From contig PHBI01000109.1 in NCBI GenBank assembly GCA_002841945.1, positions 1-59,966 on the forward strand: DNA of 59,966 bases, read 5' to 3'. This stretch comes from Deltaproteobacteria bacterium HGW-Deltaproteobacteria-14. GTDB lineage: Bacteria; Myxococcota_A; UBA9042; PHBI01. Below are positions 56,962 through 59,966 of this stretch, in pieces. Positions within the stretch are counted from its first letter, which is position 1. Every line of letters starts with the position of its first letter. The translations under genes and the position numbers were made by a program. The notes under the pieces were generated by a model. The model was not told the origin of the DNA. It saw nothing but the letters and a program-made list of their open reading frames with translations, and did no database searches.

Positions 56962-59495
56962 CGCGTCGTCACCGCTCCACGGGCGCTCGCGCCCGGCTCC
57001 GTGGGGGCGTCCGCGCCACCCACCGCCTCGTTCGGTACCACGTCCAGCACCAGATGTACGACATCGGCGCGGTCGACCGCGCGCACCGCCGCCTTCCACG
57101 CGGCGTACGCGTCCGGCGCCACGATACCCGCCGCGAGCCGGAAGGTCTTGGTCACGATGAGCCCGTGCCCGCCATCGGTGCGCTCGGTGGCGCGCTCCAT
57201 CGTCATCAGCGGGTGCGTCACCCGCACCGGCTCCGGCGCGCCGCCGACGAGCAGGTCCTCGGGCGCCCGCACCGACACCCTGAGCGAGAGCCGCACCGAG
57301 CGATTCACGAGCATCGGCGTGCGGCGCTCGGGGACCAGCACCGTCCCCTGCTCGAGCCGCTCCGGGGCGAGCCCCAGGGTCAGCGCCGTCTGCCCGGGCG
57401 CCTGCTGCGCGAGCAGCCCGCGCGCCTCCCACCGGACGATCAGCGGCTCCCCACGGCGCTCCAAGGCGGTGGTCGTCACCCGCTCGACCTGCGCCCCGGG
57501 CAGCGACTGCTGCACGATCGTGGCGAGCACCGCCTCGCGCCGGTCCGGCGGCATGTCGAGCAGCGCCTGCCGCCAGCTCATCGCGTACACCCCGGTGATG
57601 CGCTCGTCCCCACGCGCGGTGTAGCTGAGCCCGCCCGGCGCGACGGACACCGCCACGCTGACCTCGCGCTCGCCCTCGTGCGCGGGGGTCGCGGGCGTCG
57701 TCACGCGCTGACCGCCGCCGGGGGTCAGGACCAGCGCGTCGCTGCCCTGCACCAGCGGCGGGAGGTAGTCGAAGGGCGCGAACCGGTTCACCGTGTCGAG
57801 CCACACCTCGCGGCCCTCGACCCGCGCCCGGACCACCGGATAGAGGTAGGTCTCGGGCTCGAACTGCCCGGGATCGAGCGGGCCGTAGGCGAGCGGCCGC
57901 ACCAGCGCCAGGTCCGCCTCGACGCCCGCCGCGCGGCACAGCGCGGCCAGCAAGGAGGCGCGCTCGCCGGCGCGCCGCGACGCCGAGAACGCCGCCCGGC
58001 CGGAGAGCGGCGACTCGTCGACGTCGCGGATCTGCGAGACGACGAAGGCGTGGAGCGCCTCGAGCCGGGCCATCCCGCGCCCGGCGTTCAGCCCGTCGAG
58101 CGCCTCGGCGACCAGCGCCGCGAGCGACGGCGACGGCGCCAGGCTCGAGGCCGCCTCGTCCGCGAGGCGATCCACGATCTGGGTCGGATCGAAGCGGCTC
58201 GTCACCATCGCCCCCGGGATCCGCCGGTCGGGGCGGGGATCGAGCGGCTCGGTCAGGACCCGCGGCGTCGCCCGCGCCTCGAACACCAGCCGCCCCGGCG
58301 CGGGCCGCGTCGGCGCCGGCCCCCCCGCCACGGTCACGACGTCGAGGGGCAGGTCCGGCGGCGCCTCCACCACCCAGCGCGCCACCCGCGTCGGCCCCCG
58401 ATCGCTCGCGAAGCGAAACACCGGCGTGCGCCACCCCGGAGCGAACCGCGCGGCCGGCGGCTCGTACCAGAACCACGCGACCTCGGCGATGGCGCCGCGC
58501 TCGAGCGCCGGCAGGCTGATGCTGGTCTTCTCGATCAGATCCTCGGGCTCGATCGGCTGCCAGCCGCCCCCTTCGATCGGCTTCCAGGTGCGGGCGAGGA
58601 GCACCTCGGCCTCGTCCGGGAGCGCGATCTCACCGAACTCGTCCACGGCGTTCGCCTCGAGGAGCCGCACGACCCGGTGCTCGCGGTGCAGCATCGCCCC
58701 GTCGGCGTAGATCCGGGTGTGGCGGTCCACGAGCAAGACCTCGTAGCTCCCGAGCGCGCTCTCCGACTCCTCGTCAGGGGCCGCGGCGTCGCGAGCGAGG
58801 GTCAGCCCGTCGGCCAGGGGGAGGCCTAGATCCCGCGGCGCATCAAGCGCGTCGCGACGGCTCAACCCGGACACCCCCTGGGTCTCCTCGAGCTCGTCTT
58901 TAGCGCGTCGCAGCATGCCCGCGTCGCCCTTCAGCAGCGCGACCGTGAGGAGCAGCTCGAGGGCCTGCTCGGGCTCGGCCCCGGCGGCGAGGGCGGCCCG
59001 GGCGTCCACCGCCGCGACGCCGAGCTCCCCCGCGGCGAGGGCCAAGCGGCTCCGGGCGAGCAGGACGCGGCCGAGCTGGGCCCCGGGCGCCGCGCGGGTG
59101 GCCAGGTCGTCGAGGAGCGCCCGAGCGCGCGGGAGCTGCCACGCCGCGTGCAACAGCACCGCGTAGCGGAGCTCGAGCTCGAAGCAGCGCGGGGGGGGGT
59201 CGGCTGGTCCGCCGCGGAGCTTCAGCGCCTCCCACCCGGCGTCGAGCCAGCGCCCGGCCGCCTCGCACGAGCGCGGGAGCCTGGTCCGCAGCGCCTCCGC
59301 GGGCTCCCGGGCGGAGAGGCCGGCGGCGAGGGCGAGCTGCGCCTCGAGGCGCAGGGCGTGATCCCCGAGCGGGCCCGCGGCCGCGACGGCGCTCGCGCGC
59401 GCGTTGTCGTTCTCGTCGAGCAGCAGCGCGGTGAGCTCGGCGCGCGCGCCGCCGACCGGACGACGCCCGGCGGGTACCCCCTGCGCTGGCTTCAT
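56958..59495 (-). CDS. DUF3857/transglutaminase-like protein, probably 5'-truncated
   Basis: 845 aa in this window if ATG 59495 is used. The first 250 residues are Ala/Leu-rich helical repeats (TPR-like). From about 270 the DUF3857-type beta domain appears (LVDRHTRIYADGAMLHREHRVVRLLEANAVDEFGEIALP, then EGGGWQPIEPEDLIEKTSISLPALERGAIAEVAWFWYEPP). A transglutaminase-like domain follows (RAGERASLLAALCRAAGVEADLALV, then EVWLDTVNRFAPFDYLPP), with Cys, a shifted His and Asp in DTVNRF. No signal peptide precedes it, which is unexpected for this family, and the reading frame runs into unrelated sequence at about 59500. It is therefore probably cut at that junction. Confidence 0.78.
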   Translation of the reverse strand: MKPAQGVPAGRRPVGGARAELTALLLDENDNARASAVAAAGPLGDHALRLEAQLALAAGLSAREPAEALRTRLPRSCEAAGRWLDAGWEALKLRGGPADPPPRCFELELRYAVLLHAAWQLPRARALLDDLATRAAPGAQLGRVLLARSRLALAAGELGVAAVDARAALAAGAEPEQALELLLTVALLKGDAGMLRRAKDELEETQGVSGLSRRDALDAPRDLGLPLADGLTLARDAAAPDEESESALGSYEVLLVDRHTRIYADGAMLHREHRVVRLLEANAVDEFGEIALPDEAEVLLARTWKPIEGGGWQPIEPEDLIEKTSISLPALERGAIAEVAWFWYEPPAARFAPGWRTPVFRFASDRGPTRVARWVVEAPPDLPLDVVTVAGGPAPTRPAPGRLVFEARATPRVLTEPLDPRPDRRIPGAMVTSRFDPTQIVDRLADEAASSLAPSPSLAALVAEALDGLNAGRGMARLEALHAFVVSQIRDVDESPLSGRAAFSASRRAGERASLLAALCRAAGVEADLALVRPLAYGPLDPGQFEPETYLYPVVRARVEGREVWLDTVNRFAPFDYLPPLVQGSDALVLTPGGGQRVTTPATPAHEGEREVSVAVSVAPGGLSYTARGDERITGVYAMSWRQALLDMPPDRREAVLATIVQQSLPGAQVERVTTTALERRGEPLIVRWEARGLLAQQAPGQTALTLGLAPERLEQGTVLVPERRTPMLVNRSVRLSLRVSVRAPEDLLVGGAPEPVRVTHPLMTMERATERTDGGHGLIVTKTFRLAAGIVAPDAYAAWKAAVRAVDRADVVHLVLDVVPNEAVGGADAPTEPGASARGAVTTR

Positions 59496-59501
59496 CCCCT
59501 C

Positions 59502-59822
59502 ATGGTATCGCGCATCGGCTTCATCCGCAGGCAGATCGAGGCAACCGACCCTGTACGCTCGAATGGCGGCCTTCTCGACGACGCCGCCGCGGACATCCTC
59601 GTCTGGCTGCAGGGCGGCGCGTTCATGGGCGGGCGAGACCTGCCATCCCTGCCCGACCTCTCCGCCTTCGCGGTGCTTTCGCTTCCCTATCTTGCGGGCT
59701 ATGCGGGTGCCGACGGGATCGAGCGCCATCCGGCCCTGATGGACTGGTTTGCGCGGGTCCGGGCTCATCTGCCCCCTGACGCCGTCACCCGCAGCGATCT
59801 TGCCGAACGCGGCTGGCCATGA
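59502..59822 (+). CDS. Glutathione S-transferase C-terminal domain fragment
   Basis: The frame from ATG 59502 gives 106 aa with a GST C-terminal all-helical domain: IGFIRRQIEATDPVRSN, DILVWLQGGAFMGGRDLPSLPDLSAFAVLSLPYLAGY (the SxPDLxxF block of GST N-capping helix), HPALMDWFARVRAHLPPDA. The N-terminal thioredoxin-like domain is absent, so this is the 3' part of a gene. Codons such as CTT, TAT, TTT and GAT are frequent here and almost absent in the rest of the window, so the fragment is of different origin. The first bases around 59495-59502 may already be the join. Confidence 0.72.
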   Translation: MVSRIGFIRRQIEATDPVRSNGGLLDDAAADILVWLQGGAFMGGRDLPSLPDLSAFAVLSLPYLAGYAGADGIERHPALMDWFARVRAHLPPDAVTRSDLAERGWP

Positions 59823-59966
59823 TCGTGCGCCCTGCAAGGCCGTGAACCCGCAGGTTAAAAACCTCCAACGCACCCGATGAGCGGGCCGGAAGCCGAATGT
59901 TGCAGGCATTCCGGCGGGCTGGCATTGGCGGCCGCGTTCCGCCTATAATTACGCCATGACCAGCGA
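59823..59966 (+). promoter_or_regulatory. Promoter-like end of window
   Basis: The sequence has lower GC than most of the window. A GGTT-AAA-AACC hairpin lies near 59854. A TATAAT hexamer at 59945-59950 is 6 bases before an ATG at 59957, which opens a frame cut off by the window end (only three codons, so no call). No strong -35 is seen 17 bases upstream. Confidence 0.4.

Noticed and set aside
59148..59501. Upstream extension of the GST fragment on the plus strand
   Set aside because: The extension is antisense to the DUF3857-type gene and reads as a shadow; only the part from about 59502 has GST features.

Overview
The window looks like a chromosomal segment of a Gram-negative, very high-GC bacterium of the Myxococcota (myxobacterial/deltaproteobacterial type). 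The evidence is the near-exclusive use of G/C-ending codons, three tandem bactofilins, FHA and Ser/Thr-kinase signalling proteins, an NtrC-type activator, Pal/CpoB envelope proteins, Cys-repeat lipoproteins, and a gene run like the Myxococcus gliding (Glt) envelope complex, including an FHA protein with an AgmX/PglI-type C-terminal domain. Several promoter candidates read TTGACA-N17-(T/G)AAGGT, which resembles the Myxococcus vegA promoter as I remember it. No tRNA, rRNA, CRISPR array, insertion sequence or prophage was seen.

Layout. 1-4975: the end of a Gly-rich protein, a C39-like cysteine peptidase, three bactofilins, a signal-peptide protein and an alpha/beta hydrolase. 5018-9301: a double-FHA zinc-ribbon protein, an NtrC-type regulator, and a Pal-like/CpoB-like pair. 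9328-15567: mnmG, a divergent RelA/SpoT-domain protein coupled to a lipoprotein, a nine-repeat Cys-rich lipoprotein, folK and a DsbA-like lipoprotein. 15895-19278: the most unusual block, a compact operon with an E1-like/TusA fusion, a MoaD/CysO-like carrier (frameshifted by a 16-bp tandem duplication), an E1-like partner with the RYxRQ helix, a JAMM peptidase and a radical SAM protein. A DASS-type transporter and an FdxA ferredoxin follow.

21636-32000: a small gene, a large membrane metallopeptidase with TPR-like repeats, rpsT, a VOC protein and thiolase, panB-panC, a C-N hydrolase, an RluD-type pseudouridine synthase, and a PEP mutase fused to a nucleotidyltransferase. 32111-37754: selA, then a tightly coupled translation operon (rpsP, khpA, rimM, trmD, RNA methyltransferase, rplS, rnhB, yraN). 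37765-39121: two lipoproteins. 39177-52780: a strong promoter and a long co-directional run of TPR and FHA envelope genes (GltC/D/E/F/G-like), a TPR lipoprotein, a 7TM-type histidine kinase and an HtrA protease. 52926-59495: a membrane protein, a catalytically degenerate transaldolase homologue, a barrel-like protein, a Ser/Thr kinase, a lipoprotein and a DUF3857/transglutaminase-like protein. 59502-59966: a glutathione S-transferase fragment and promoter-like DNA with different codon use, suggesting a join between unrelated sequences.

How the parts may work together. The 15895-19278 genes form a plausible ubiquitin-like sulfur-relay system: carrier adenylation by a split E1, C-terminal unmasking by JAMM, sulfur hand-over by the TusA domain, and a radical SAM step. 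The 39269-49049 genes look like a trans-envelope scaffold built of periplasmic TPR proteins around an inner-membrane FHA/TonB-like protein. Its motor proteins and outer-membrane barrel are not in the window. Both are inferences from domains and gene order.
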